Positions 1 to 8,400 of a stretch of DNA of 28,601 bases are shown here, in pieces. The stretch lies in contig CAJTRO010000014.1 in the NCBI GenBank assembly GCA_910579015.1, positions 45,992-74,592 of the forward strand. The letters run 5' to 3'. Every line of letters begins with the position of its first letter. Position 1 is the stretch's first letter. The notes below the pieces were generated by a model. It was not told the DNA's origin. It saw only the letters and a program-made list of their open reading frames with translations, and made no database searches. The DNA comes from an uncultured Dorea sp. GTDB lineage: Bacteria > Bacillota_A > Clostridia > Lachnospirales > Lachnospiraceae. The position numbers were made by a program, and so were the translations under genes.

Positions 1-124
1 GGACTGGGTTTAAACCCGCCTTTTTCGCGACAATGCCCAGTGAAAATGCGACAGCAAAATAGCCAAGGGCAATGGGAATCCCGTCTCGTACTCCATTTGT
101 AAAAGCATTCTTATTGCGATTCAT
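1..124 (-). CDS. azlC: AzlC-family branched-chain amino acid permease, N-terminal fragment
   Basis: The first 41 codons of a minus-strand gene that runs off the left edge. Reading from ATG at 124 the protein begins MNRNKNAFTNGVRDGIPIAL and continues GYFAVAFSLGIVAKKAG, the typical N-terminus of AzlC, the large membrane subunit that with AzlD exports branched-chain amino acids: a short cytoplasmic lead, a (R/K)DG-xP turn and a first hydrophobic helix. The start lies one base after the stop codon of the upstream phosphodiesterase gene (stop 126-128), so the two are probably co-transcribed and translationally coupled. Only the N-terminus is visible; azlD cannot be checked. Family assignment is from motif memory; another small permease is possible but less likely. 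Confidence 0.7.
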   Translation of the reverse strand, partial: MNRNKNAFTNGVRDGIPIALGYFAVAFSLGIVAKKAGLNPV

Positions 125-125
125 T

Positions 126-701
126 TTACTGCTCCATAGACATCTTCTCTGGTGTGCTGTCAGGAGTAAAGTGTCTGTAAGCTTCTCCGTCGAGGTTCTT
201 CCATGTGAATGTTCCGTTCTCGAGAATCATATAGCTGTGTGCGCTTCCATCCTTTGGAATGGAGATGGAACCGGGATTCAGGTAATAACAGCCGTTAAAT
301 TCCTCTGCCACAGGAACGTGTGTATGTCCGTGGAGCAGGATGTCGCCTGATTTCAGCATGGGTGGATTGGATGTGTTATGAACATGTCCGTGAGTTGCGA
401 ATATCATACGTCCCTGGTCGTATAGGATGCAGTAATCCGCAAGGATCGGGAATTCGAGGACCATCTGGTCGACATCTGTATCGCAGTTGCCGCGCACACA
501 GAGGATTTCTTCCTTCACAGCATTAAGGAGTTCTATGACTTCCGAAGGCGCATACCCTTCCGGCAGGGCGTTCCTTGGGCCGTGATAGAGGATATCTCCT
601 AAGAGGAGCAGCTTGTCCGGCTGTTCTCTGTGATATTGTCCGAGCAGTTTTTTCAGATAAAAAGCACTTCCGTGGATATCAGAAGCAATCATTAGTTTCA
701 T
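126..701 (-). CDS. yfcE: YfcE-type metallophosphodiesterase
   Basis: A 191-residue calcineurin-like phosphoesterase close in length to the E. coli YfcE phosphodiesterase. The dinuclear metal ligands are all visible: SDIHG with Asp8/His10, GD at 35-36, GNCD with Asn72/Asp74, HGHVH with His104/His106, and HGHTH with His126/His128. It probably hydrolyses phosphodiesters in the cytosol; the natural substrate of the family is not settled. The start codon at 701 follows an AAAGGAATG stretch. It is followed by a 1-bp gap to an azlC-like gene and is divergent from nrdR, with a plausible promoter at 778-806. No truncation or missing catalytic residue is seen. Confidence 0.9.
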   Translation of the reverse strand: MKLMIASDIHGSAFYLKKLLGQYHREQPDKLLLLGDILYHGPRNALPEGYAPSEVIELLNAVKEEILCVRGNCDTDVDQMVLEFPILADYCILYDQGRMIFATHGHVHNTSNPPMLKSGDILLHGHTHVPVAEEFNGCYYLNPGSISIPKDGSAHSYMILENGTFTWKNLDGEAYRHFTPDSTPEKMSMEQ

Positions 702-777
702 GGGATCATCATTCCTTTCTTATAAGATGCATTACGACACGTTTTCTGTCGGTTGATATTAAAAAAATTGTAGTAAT

Positions 778-806
778 AGTTTAGCATGGTTATTTTATTC
801 GCGCAA
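778..806 (-). promoter_or_regulatory. Putative sigma-A promoter of the yfcE-azlC transcript
   Basis: On the minus strand TTGCGC (806-801) and TAAACT (783-778) are separated by 17 bp. The -10 is preceded by TG plus one base, an extended -10, which compensates for two mismatches in each hexamer. It points into yfcE about 75 bp downstream. Moderate support only. Confidence 0.45.
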
Positions 807-844
807 CTAGATTTGTGGTTTCGTTGTCTCAACTCCGGTCATGC

Positions 845-874
845 TTGACTTCTTATTCTTGTGCGTTGTATACT
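845..874 (+). promoter_or_regulatory. Sigma-A promoter of nrdR
   Basis: TTGACT (845-850) and TATACT (869-874) are separated by 18 bp, each one mismatch from consensus. The predicted start is about 25-30 bases before the nrdR start codon, with the purine-rich Shine-Dalgarno AAAGGAAG between. It is back to back with the yfcE promoter at 778-806. Confidence 0.7.
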
Positions 875-908
875 ATAGATAGATTAAAGGAAAGGAAGAC
901 AGCAAAAG

Positions 909-1358
909 ATGAAATGTCCATATTGTAATCAGTTAGATACCCGGGTGATTGATTCCAGACCTGCGGAAGACGGCAATTCCATCCGTCGCCGCCGTTCCTG
1001 TGATGCTTGCGGCAAGAGGTTTACGACTTATGAGAAGGTTGAGACCATTCCGCTTATTATTATTAAGAAAGACAATAACCGTGAACAGTATGACCGCGGA
1101 AAGATTGAGAACGGAATCCTGAGTGCATGTTATAAGCGGCCTGTTTCGGCAGTGGATATCCAGCGTGCGATAGATAAGGTGGAGATGCGCATATTCAGCC
1201 TTGAGGTGAAGGAGGTTCCAAGCAGTACGGTCGGCGAGATTGTGATGGAGGAATTGAAAGACCTGGATGAAGTTGCATATGTAAGGTTTGCGTCAGTGTA
1301 TCGGGAATTCAAGGATGTGAATACCTTTATGGACGAGCTTAAGAAGATATTAAAATAA
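909..1358 (+). CDS. nrdR: Transcriptional repressor NrdR (ribonucleotide reductase regulator)
   Basis: 149 residues, the usual NrdR length. The zinc ribbon has CPYC at residues 3-6 and CDAC at about 31-34, with the characteristic RRRRSCDACGKRFTTYE core; an ATP-cone domain (roughly residues 49-139) follows. NrdR senses the ATP/dATP state through the cone and represses ribonucleotide reductase operons by binding NrdR boxes. The ATG at 909 has AAAGGAAG 10 bases upstream and its own promoter. An intrinsic terminator follows 16 bp after the stop, so it is probably transcribed alone. No nrd genes are adjacent, although an NrdG-like activase lies at 15517. Confidence 0.97.
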   Translation: MKCPYCNQLDTRVIDSRPAEDGNSIRRRRSCDACGKRFTTYEKVETIPLIIIKKDNNREQYDRGKIENGILSACYKRPVSAVDIQRAIDKVEMRIFSLEVKEVPSSTVGEIVMEELKDLDEVAYVRFASVYREFKDVNTFMDELKKILK

Positions 1359-1373
1359 GTAATTTACACTCAG

Positions 1374-1404
1374 AAAAGAGCATGGTCGCTGCTGTGCTCT
1401 TTTT
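1374..1404 (+). terminator. Intrinsic terminator after nrdR
   Basis: Perfect 9-bp stem AAAAGAGCA (1374-1382) with TGCTCTTTT (1395-1403), a 12-base loop and a run of five T (1400-1404). Confidence 0.85.
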
Positions 1405-1428
1405 ACGTAGAAAAAGAGGTAAATTTAT

Positions 1429-2757
1429 ATGGTGGAAAATCAAAATATAGAATGGAAAGAAATCTGGCGTGATGAGTATCTGAAATGGATATGTGGATTT
1501 GCCAATGCACAGGGTGGAAAGATATATATAGGAACAAGAGACGATGGAACCGTCATAGGTGTTAAAAACAGCAAAAAGCTTTTAGAAGATATTCCGAATA
1601 AGATTCAAAATAAACTGGGCATTGTTGCGGATGTAAATTTGCAGGTTAAAAATGGTCTGGAATATATCGAAATTATTGTAAATCCCTGGTCTTTTCCGGT
1701 AAATTGTGATGGTGAATATCATTATCGGAGCGGGAGTACGAAACAGCAGCTGCGGGGGAATGCGCTTACGAACTTTTTAATGGAAAAAACCGGAATGAAG
1801 TGGGATGCGGCAACCGTTCCGGGTATTTTGGCGTCAGACCTGGATAAAGAAAGTTTTGATATTTTTAAGAGAGAAGCACTGCGGAGCGGCCGTATGACAA
1901 AAGAAGATCTAAAGATCTCTGATGAGGAGCTTTTGGAAAAGTTAGATCTGATGACAGAGGGTAAACTTAAGAGAGCGGGAGCATTATGTTTTTTCAGGAC
2001 ACCAGAGAAGATTGCCAGCGGCTGTTATATAAAAATCGGAAAATTTGAAGGCAGTGAACTGCTGTATCAGGATGAAATACATGGTTCATTACTGATAATG
2101 GCAGACCGGGTTATTGATTTAATTTATTTAAAGTATTTGAAGGCATCAATATCTTATTATAAAGAAACACGTGTTGAGACGTATCCTTTTGCACGTGATG
2201 CTGTAAGAGAAGCGGTGTATAACGCTGTTATCCACTGCAATTGGGCAGATAATGTGCCGATTCAGATTCGCGTGGAGGATGATGCGATGCTTATCAGTAA
2301 TTGCAGTATGCTTCCATTTGGATGGACGGCAGAAACTCTTCTGAGCATTCATGCATCTAAGCCGTACAATCCGGATATAGCCAGAGTATTTTATCGTGCG
2401 GGATATATTGAAAGCTGGGGGCGCGGGATTCAGAAAATCTGCGATGCATGTAGGAAGTTAGGAACTGATGAACCAGAATATATTATTCATGGTGAAGATA
2501 TTATGGTAAAGTTCAAAGCGCTTCAAAGTGCGAAGGTGACTGAAAAGGTGACTGAAAAGGTGACTGAAAATTTAACGGAGAATGACAGAAAAATTCTAAA
2601 AATTTTAGCAGGGAATCCCTCAGCCACTTATTTGGAGATGGCAGATGTATTGAAGGTTAGCAGAAAGACGGTTTCTAAGAGAATAAAAATTTTGAAAGAT
2701 AATGGCACGATCATCCGAATTGGATCTGCAAGGAGAGGATATTGGAAATTAGGATAA
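1429..2757 (+). CDS. AlbA_2/Schlafen-like DNA-binding protein with C-terminal winged helix
   Basis: 442 residues with three parts. Residues about 1-115 form an AlbA_2 (Schlafen-like, putative DNA-binding) domain, with EWKE, GFANAQGGKIYIG and the conserved YHYRSGSTKQQ end motif. Residues about 250-370 resemble the RecG-like/HATPase_c_4 C-terminal domain of this family (REAVYNAVIH, ARVFYRAGYIESWGRGI). The end (about 395-440) is a helix-turn-helix with SRKTVSKRIKIL. Proteins like this are usually labelled putative transcriptional regulators or 'ATP-dependent DNA helicase' by homology, but no helicase motifs are present. The linker holds the repeat VTEKVTEKVTEN, encoded by three 12-bp units. Base composition is clearly more AT-rich than nrdR and truA on either side, and it is bracketed by two terminators, suggesting an acquired unit. 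Function unknown. Confidence 0.8.
   Translation: MVENQNIEWKEIWRDEYLKWICGFANAQGGKIYIGTRDDGTVIGVKNSKKLLEDIPNKIQNKLGIVADVNLQVKNGLEYIEIIVNPWSFPVNCDGEYHYRSGSTKQQLRGNALTNFLMEKTGMKWDAATVPGILASDLDKESFDIFKREALRSGRMTKEDLKISDEELLEKLDLMTEGKLKRAGALCFFRTPEKIASGCYIKIGKFEGSELLYQDEIHGSLLIMADRVIDLIYLKYLKASISYYKETRVETYPFARDAVREAVYNAVIHCNWADNVPIQIRVEDDAMLISNCSMLPFGWTAETLLSIHASKPYNPDIARVFYRAGYIESWGRGIQKICDACRKLGTDEPEYIIHGEDIMVKFKALQSAKVTEKVTEKVTENLTENDRKILKILAGNPSATYLEMADVLKVSRKTVSKRIKILKDNGTIIRIGSARRGYWKLG
2533..2568 (+). repeat. Three perfect 12-bp tandem repeats inside the AlbA_2 gene
   Basis: The unit AAGGTGACTGAA occurs three times without mismatch (2533-2544, 2545-2556, 2557-2568) and encodes K-V-T-E repeats between the ATPase-like domain and the winged helix. 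The unit is a multiple of three, so copy-number change would lengthen or shorten the linker without a frameshift. Confidence 0.95.
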
Positions 2758-2846
2758 GAAAGAAGAGCACCGATAGAAATTACTGGAATCCAGAAGATAT
2801 TTGTCAAAAGGGATTTACTAAGGTGTATATTAAGTGCTAAAATAAC

Positions 2847-2885
2847 AGGGAGGAGCAACGGGACGGTGTTTGCTTCTTCCTTTTT
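2847..2885 (+). terminator. Intrinsic terminator between the AlbA_2 gene and truA
   Basis: AGGGAGGAGCAA (2847-2858) pairs over 12 bp with TTGCTTCTTCCT (2870-2881) using two G-T wobbles; an 11-base loop separates the arms and a T run (to 2885) follows. It isolates truA from upstream transcription. Confidence 0.8.
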
Positions 2886-2930
2886 ACATCTTTTGGCGTA
2901 GCGAATACATTATTAGATTGGGTGAGATAT

Positions 2931-3665
2931 ATGAGAACTTACAAATTGACCATCGCGTATGATGGGAGCAGGTATCAGGGGTGGCAGCGCCAGGTTACGA
3001 CAGATAATACGATACAGTTCGTTCTGGAATGGAGCATTGGCAAGCTGGTCGGTTATCGTGTTCAGGTAGACGGTTCGGGCAGAACAGACGCAGGCGTCCA
3101 TGCCCGCGGACAGGTGGCCAGTGTGAAGCTGGCAAAACTCTACGATTCCAAAGAATTGAAGGATTCGCTGAATCGGTATCTTCCGGAGGATATCCGTGTT
3201 GTAAAGGTGGAACTGGTCAGGAACAGTTTCCATGCACGTAAGAGTGCCAGGGGTAAGAAGTATGAGTATTATATAGATTGCAGGGAGAAGCCGGATGTAT
3301 TTTCACGCAGATATTGCTATCATTATCCGGAGAAACTGGATATTGAGGCTATGCGTGATGCGGTGAAGTATCTGATCGGACCAAAGAATTTTATCAGCTT
3401 TACGGATGATAAGGAGTGTAAGGATTCGATACGGCGTATCACGAATATTAAGATTGTGAAGAGCGGGGAGAAGGTCCGGATCACATATTATGGTTCGGGA
3501 TTTCTCTATCATATGGTGCGCATCCTGACAGGAACTTTGCTTGAGATCGGGACGGGGAAGAGAGATGCATCGAAGCTTCCGGTAGTGATTGCGGCGGAGG
3601 ATAGGAGCCTTGCGGGATTTCTTGCTCCGGCAAGAGGCTTATTTTTAAGGAAGGTATATTATTAG
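2931..3665 (+). CDS. truA: tRNA pseudouridine(38-40) synthase TruA
   Basis: 244 residues, the standard TruA length. It isomerises uridines 38-40 of the tRNA anticodon arm. The family signatures are present: the N-terminal TIAYDGSRYQGWQRQ block and GSGRTDAGVHARGQV with the catalytic Asp53; the C-terminal half has FLYHMVRILTGTLLEIGTG. I chose ATG 2931 because GGGTGAGAT just upstream is a Shine-Dalgarno at good spacing; an in-frame GTG at 2922 lies inside that site and is less likely. An exonuclease III gene follows 18 bp later, so the two are probably one operon. Ordinary housekeeping gene. Confidence 0.95.
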   Translation: MRTYKLTIAYDGSRYQGWQRQVTTDNTIQFVLEWSIGKLVGYRVQVDGSGRTDAGVHARGQVASVKLAKLYDSKELKDSLNRYLPEDIRVVKVELVRNSFHARKSARGKKYEYYIDCREKPDVFSRRYCYHYPEKLDIEAMRDAVKYLIGPKNFISFTDDKECKDSIRRITNIKIVKSGEKVRITYYGSGFLYHMVRILTGTLLEIGTGKRDASKLPVVIAAEDRSLAGFLAPARGLFLRKVYY

Positions 3666-3683
3666 TTTTACGGAGGAGTTTAA

Positions 3684-4436
3684 ATGAAGTTTGTATCATG
3701 GAACGTGAATGGGATCCGTGCATGTGTGCAGAAGGGATTTATGGATTTTTTTAAAGAGGCAGACGCAGATATTTTCTGTATTCAGGAATCGAAGATGCAG
3801 GAAGGCCAGCTTGCGCTTGAACTGCCGGGGTATCATCAGTATTGGAATTATGCCGTGCGCAAGGGGTATTCCGGCACCGCGGTGTTTACGAAGAGGGAGC
3901 CGTTATCTGTGGCTTACGGGATCGGTATCGAGGAGCATGACCAGGAAGGCCGTGTGATCACGCTTGAATTTGAGGATTATTATTTTATCACGGTGTATAC
4001 GCCGAATTCACAGAATGAATTGGCAAGGCTTCCTTACCGGATGCAGTGGGAGGAGGATTTCCTGGCATACCTGAAAGGGCTTGAGGAGAAGAAGCCGGTG
4101 ATTTTCTGTGGAGACTTGAACGTGGCGCATCAGGAGATTGACCTTAAGAATCCAAAGACGAACCGTAAGAATGCGGGATTTACGGACGAGGAGCGCGGGA
4201 AATTTACAGAGCTTCTTAAAGCAGGATTTGTTGATACTTTCCGGTATTTTTATCCGGATGCGGAAGGGATTTATTCCTGGTGGTCTTACCGTTTCAGTGC
4301 AAGAGCAAAGAATGCAGGGTGGCGTATAGATTATTTCTGCGCATCGGATTGTCTGAAGGACCGGCTTAAGGATGCGAAGATCCTGACGGATGTAATGGGA
4401 TCAGATCACTGTCCGGTTATGCTTGAGATAGACTGA
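3684..4436 (+). CDS. xth: Exodeoxyribonuclease III (AP endonuclease, Xth/ExoA family)
   Basis: 250 residues of the endonuclease/exonuclease/phosphatase fold. It nicks DNA at abasic sites and trims 3' ends in base excision repair. Catalytic landmarks are intact: SWNVNGIRA with Asn7, IQESK with Glu35, YTPNSQ, GDLNVAH, and the terminal GSDHCPV with Asp241/His242. A strong Shine-Dalgarno CGGAGGAG precedes ATG 3684. It lies 18 bp after truA and converges with the SDR gene at 4504. No clear intrinsic terminator is seen in the 67-bp gap, which instead contains a run of nine G. Confidence 0.95.
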   Translation: MKFVSWNVNGIRACVQKGFMDFFKEADADIFCIQESKMQEGQLALELPGYHQYWNYAVRKGYSGTAVFTKREPLSVAYGIGIEEHDQEGRVITLEFEDYYFITVYTPNSQNELARLPYRMQWEEDFLAYLKGLEEKKPVIFCGDLNVAHQEIDLKNPKTNRKNAGFTDEERGKFTELLKAGFVDTFRYFYPDAEGIYSWWSYRFSARAKNAGWRIDYFCASDCLKDRLKDAKILTDVMGSDHCPVMLEID

Positions 4437-4486
4437 TATAGGGGTGTTCATTCATCTTGTTTGGGGCAGTTCTTATCGTGGATAAT

Positions 4487-4495
4487 GGGGGGGGG
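4487..4495 (+). repeat. Homopolymer run of nine G between convergent genes
   Basis: Nine consecutive G, then AGGG, in the gap between the xth stop (4436) and the stop of the minus-strand SDR gene (4504). It is outside both coding regions. Such a tract is prone to slippage and to sequencing error. Confidence 0.9.
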
Positions 4496-4503
4496 AGGGC
4501 GCA

Positions 4504-5253
4504 TCAGATCCCCCCGTCCACCCCGATCACCTGTCCTGTCAGATATCCGGGAGCATGTGCAAGATCCCATACGACTTGTGCAATTTCATCTGTTGTTCCG
4601 TACCGCCCCGCCGGAATCTCGTCTTCCAGAGCACGTCTCTCGTCGTCTGTTAACTGCCGGTTCATATCCGTGTCGATCACTCCACATGCGATCGCATTTA
4701 CCTGGATGTTACTGGGCGCCAGTTCTTTGGCCAACGCCTTTGTAAGTCCGTTCACCCCTGCCTTGGATGCCGAATAAGCGGCTTCGCAGGAGGCGCCTGA
4801 ATTCCCCCACATTGAAGAAATATTGATGATCTTTCCGGATTTTCTCGATATCATCGGAGGAATCGCGGCGCGGCAGCAGTAGAAGACCGAAGACAGGTTC
4901 GTGTCGATCACGCGTCTCCATTCCCTGTCATCCATATCCATCAAAAGCCCGATATACGAGATCCCCGCATTGTTGACCAGAATGTCCAGACAGTCACAGG
5001 AACGGCTGATCTGTTCAAACATGCCGGCAACGTCTCCGGGATTCCCCACATCTCCTGTCACAATCTCACAGGAGGCATGATATTCCTGCTCAATGACAGC
5101 CTGAACTTCGTTCAGCTCCTTGATCGACGCATGGCAGTTAAGGAATACATGATATCCTTCTGATGCAAATTTAAGCGCGGTGCTCCGCCCGATTCCCCGG
5201 GAAGCGCCGGTGATCAGTATGTTCTTTTTTCTCATGACAAGTCTCAGCCCCAT
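4504..5253 (-). CDS. ymfI: SDR-family reductase, probably EF-P 5-aminopentanone reductase (YmfI-like)
   Basis: 249 residues of the short-chain dehydrogenase fold: TGASRGIG (15-22) for NAD(P)H, NNAG at 94-97, catalytic Ser147, Tyr160 and Lys164 (AAYSASKAG), and a C-terminal GQVIGVDGG. The segment around the active site reads SSMWGNSGASCE, which I associate with YmfI, the reductase finishing the 5-aminopentanol modification of elongation factor P, rather than with FabG; that is recall, not a search. FabG-like oxidoreductase is the fallback. Start is uncertain: ATG 5253 is the first, but Met7 (ATG 5235, giving MRKKNILITG) fits the family better; neither has a good Shine-Dalgarno. Three 12-bp tandem repeats lie just upstream of ATG 5253. 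The gene is divergent from the RND exporter with overlapping promoters. Confidence 0.75.
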   Translation of the reverse strand: MGLRLVMRKKNILITGASRGIGRSTALKFASEGYHVFLNCHASIKELNEVQAVIEQEYHASCEIVTGDVGNPGDVAGMFEQISRSCDCLDILVNNAGISYIGLLMDMDDREWRRVIDTNLSSVFYCCRAAIPPMISRKSGKIINISSMWGNSGASCEAAYSASKAGVNGLTKALAKELAPSNIQVNAIACGVIDTDMNRQLTDDERRALEDEIPAGRYGTTDEIAQVVWDLAHAPGYLTGQVIGVDGGI

Positions 5254-5257
5254 TCGA

Positions 5258-5293
5258 TAATTAAAAGAGTAATTGAAAGAATAATTGAAAGAA
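5258..5293 (-). repeat. Three 12-bp tandem repeats upstream of the SDR start codon
   Basis: On the plus strand TAATTGAAAGAA occurs twice perfectly (5270-5281, 5282-5293), preceded by a degenerate copy TAATTAAAAGAG (5258-5269). The array sits in the predicted 5' untranslated region of the minus-strand SDR gene, directly before ATG 5253 and covering the place where a Shine-Dalgarno would be expected. Confidence 0.8.
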
Positions 5294-5345
5294 TGATTTA
5301 TAGAATGTTTATAAAATATCTATTAAATCAAAGCTTTGCGCTTTC

Positions 5346-5374
5346 ATTATACCCCAGAATTCTTGCCATTTAAA
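5346..5374 (-). promoter_or_regulatory. Sigma-A promoter of the SDR gene
   Basis: On the minus strand TTTAAA (5374-5369) and a perfect TATAAT (5351-5346) are separated by 17 bp. The predicted start is about 85 bp before ATG 5253. It interlocks with the plus-strand promoter at 5363-5391. Confidence 0.65.
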
Positions 5375-5391
5375 GCCTCAGGTGCTATGAT
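5363..5391 (+). promoter_or_regulatory. Sigma-A promoter of the RND exporter operon
   Basis: TTGCCA (5363-5368) and TATGAT (5386-5391) are separated by 17 bp, each one mismatch from consensus, and TGC directly precedes the -10 (extended -10). The -35 lies inside the spacer of the opposing SDR promoter, so the two probably cannot be occupied together. Confidence 0.7.
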
Positions 5392-5445
5392 TTACATATT
5401 ATTTTTAAAAGTTTAAAAGAATCCAAACAGAGAGAGGTCCTGCAC

Positions 5446-8400
5446 ATGCTATCAAAATTCAGCGTTAAGAAACCTTACACCGTAGTAGTAGGCGTAGTGC
5501 TCATCATCATCCTGGGGGTAGTCTCTTTTGGCAGTATGACCGTCGATCTTCTGCCGAGCATGAATCTCCCTTACGCGATCGTCATGACCACATACATAGG
5601 CGCAAGCCCCGAGGAAGTAGAAGAGATTGTGACCAAGCCTGTAGAGCAGACGATGGCCACAGTCAGCAATATCAAGACGATCCAGTCTATTTCCAATGAA
5701 AATGCATCCACGGTGGCGCTGGAATTTGACCAGACTGCCAACATGGATTCTGTCACGATCGAGATGCGGGAAAGCCTGGACCAGATCCAGGGCTTCTGGC
5801 CGGACGGTGTGTCGAATCCGATCATAATGAAGCTGAACCCGGACATGATGCCCGTACTGGTTGCGGCGGTCAGCGCGAAAGGTGAGGATGCGTCAGCCAC
5901 AAGCAAGACGATAGAGAACGAGGTCATTCCCGAGATTGAGAGCGTGGAGGGCGTGGCGTCTGTCACTGTGACCGGAAGTATTGAGGAGACTGTGGAGATC
6001 ACGGTCAATGAAGAGAAGGTCACGGAGTTAAATGACGAGATCAAGGCAGAGATGGAGAAGAAGGTGAACGACGCCAAAAGCGCGCTGGATGAGGCGAAGG
6101 CCCAGGTAGAGAGCGGGAAGGCGGCGCTGGAAGCAGGGAAAGCCCAGGCGTCCGCAGGTCTGTCGGAGGCAGAAGCCCAGATTTCTGTGAAGAGCGAAGA
6201 GATCAAGCAGGCACAGCTGGAGATCACGGAGAAGATGGCGGAGCTTAATGTGGCGGACACGCAGCTTGCGCAGAATATGGCGCTTATACAGGCGGGGAAG
6301 GCGGAATTACAGGCAAAGCTTACACAGCTGGAGGCGCAGAAGGCGGAGTATGACGAGATCAAGGGGACGCTGGAGCTTCCGGATCTGGGCTTGACGGAGG
6401 AACAGAAGGCCGAACTGGAAGCGCAGTTAGCCCGGCTTGAGGAGGTTGTGGGCGACGGAGTGTATGAGCCGGCCCATGCGGCGCTTGAGGCGGCGATCCA
6501 GCAGTTGGAGACACAGGAGGCGGCGCTTAGGGAAGGACAGAACCAGCTTAAGGCCGGAAAAGGCCAGTTAGAGGCCATGCAGCAGCAGATAAATGCAGGA
6601 GCCATAACGCTTGCACAGGCAAGAGGACAGCTTGCGTCTGCGCAGTTAGAAGCGGCAGTCGGTATTGGAGAGGGGACGTCACAGCTTGCGGCGGGAGAGT
6701 CGGCGCTGAAGATGCAGGAGGCCCAGATGGAATCGGCCATGGAGGAAGCGTCAGCCGGGACGGACATGAGTAACCTGTTAACGGCAGAGATGGTGAAGAC
6801 CATCCTGACGGCGGAGAATTTCAGTATGCCGGCTGGATACGTCGAGGAGGAAGGTATTGATTATCTGGTGCGTGTCGGCGAGAAATTTAAGAACATCGGG
6901 GAACTGAGAGATCTGGTGCTGATCGATATGGAGGGGGTAGATCCTGTAAAGCTGTCGGATGTGGCAAGCGTGGAACTGGTGGATAATGCGGATGAGACTT
7001 ATGCCAAGATTAACGGCGATGCCGGCGTTATGCTGATGGTCCAGAAGCAGACGGGGTATTCCACAGGCGACGTAAGCAGCCGGGTGCTCGACAGACTGAA
7101 AAAGGTGAAGAAGAACAATAAGGATATCGATACGGTTGTCCTGATGGACCAGGGCGTTTACATAGACCTGATCGTTGATTCCGTGCTGGATAACCTGATC
7201 TATGGAGCGGTGCTTGCAGTCATCATCCTGCTGGTGTTCCTGAAGAGTATCCGGCCGACATTCGTTATAGCATGTTCCATCCCGATCAGTATTATGACGG
7301 CATTGGTTGCCATGTATTTCTCAGGAGTTACGCTTAATATCATCTCCCTGTCGGGGCTGGCGCTGGGAGTAGGTATGCTGGTGGATAATTCAATCGTTGT
7401 GATCGAGAACATTTACCGTATGCGTAATGAGGAGGGAGCGTCGGCGAAGACGGCGGCCATTGAAGGGGCAAGGCAGGTAGGAGGCGCGATCGCGGCGTCT
7501 ACTATGACAACCGTATGTGTGTTTCTTCCGATCGTATTTACTTCTGGCGTGACGAGACAGCTGTTTGTGGATATGGGGCTTACCATTGCGTATTCCCTGC
7601 TGGCCAGTCTGATCGTTGCCCTGACGCTGGTTCCGATGATGTCGGCAGGTCTGCTCAGGAAGACGGAAAATAAAGAGTCAAGATTCTTTATAGGGATAAG
7701 GGAAGGTTACGGCAAGGTGCTTGACAGGGCATTGGATCATAAGCTCCTCGTTCTTCTGGGGGCGCTGATCCTGTTTGCGGGAAGCATAGCTCTTGAGCTT
7801 ACAAGGGGTACGCAGTTCATGCCGGATATGGAGAGTACACAGATCAGCATGGATCTTGAGACCGAGCAGGGTACCAGCCTTGAGGAGACGGCAAAGATTG
7901 CGGACGAGGTGATGGAAAGAGTCGGGAAGATAGAGGATATCGAAGATGTGGGCGGACTAACAGCGTCTGCGTCCATGATGGGCGGCGGTCAGGCGGAGAG
8001 CAACCGTATCTCCTTCTATGGGACGACGAAGGAGAATCCGTCTATGAACAATGAACAGCTTAAGAAGGAGATTGAGAAGGTTACGGAGGATCTTGACGGC
8101 GAGCTGACGGTCAATATGTCTAATATGGATATGAGCGCGCTTGGAAGTTCCGGGATCAACATCCAGATCAAGGGGAAGAATCTGGACCGGTTACAGAAGA
8201 TTGCGAAGGACATCAAGAAGATAGTGGAGGATACGAAAGGAACTCAGGACGTCTCTGACGGAACGGAGGATAACAAGGAAGAGCTCCGCGTCATCGTGGA
8301 TAAAGCAAAGGCGGCAAAGCACAGCCTGACGGTTGCCCAGGTATACCAGGAGCTTTACGGCAGGCTTTCAAGTGCACAGACTGCAACGACGCTTTCTACG

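Noticed and set aside
5571..6803. 410-codon open frame opposite the RND coiled coil
   Set aside because: Very Ser/Ala/Cys-rich translation is the mirror image of the Ala/Glu/Lys-rich coiled coil; no start signals. A shadow frame.
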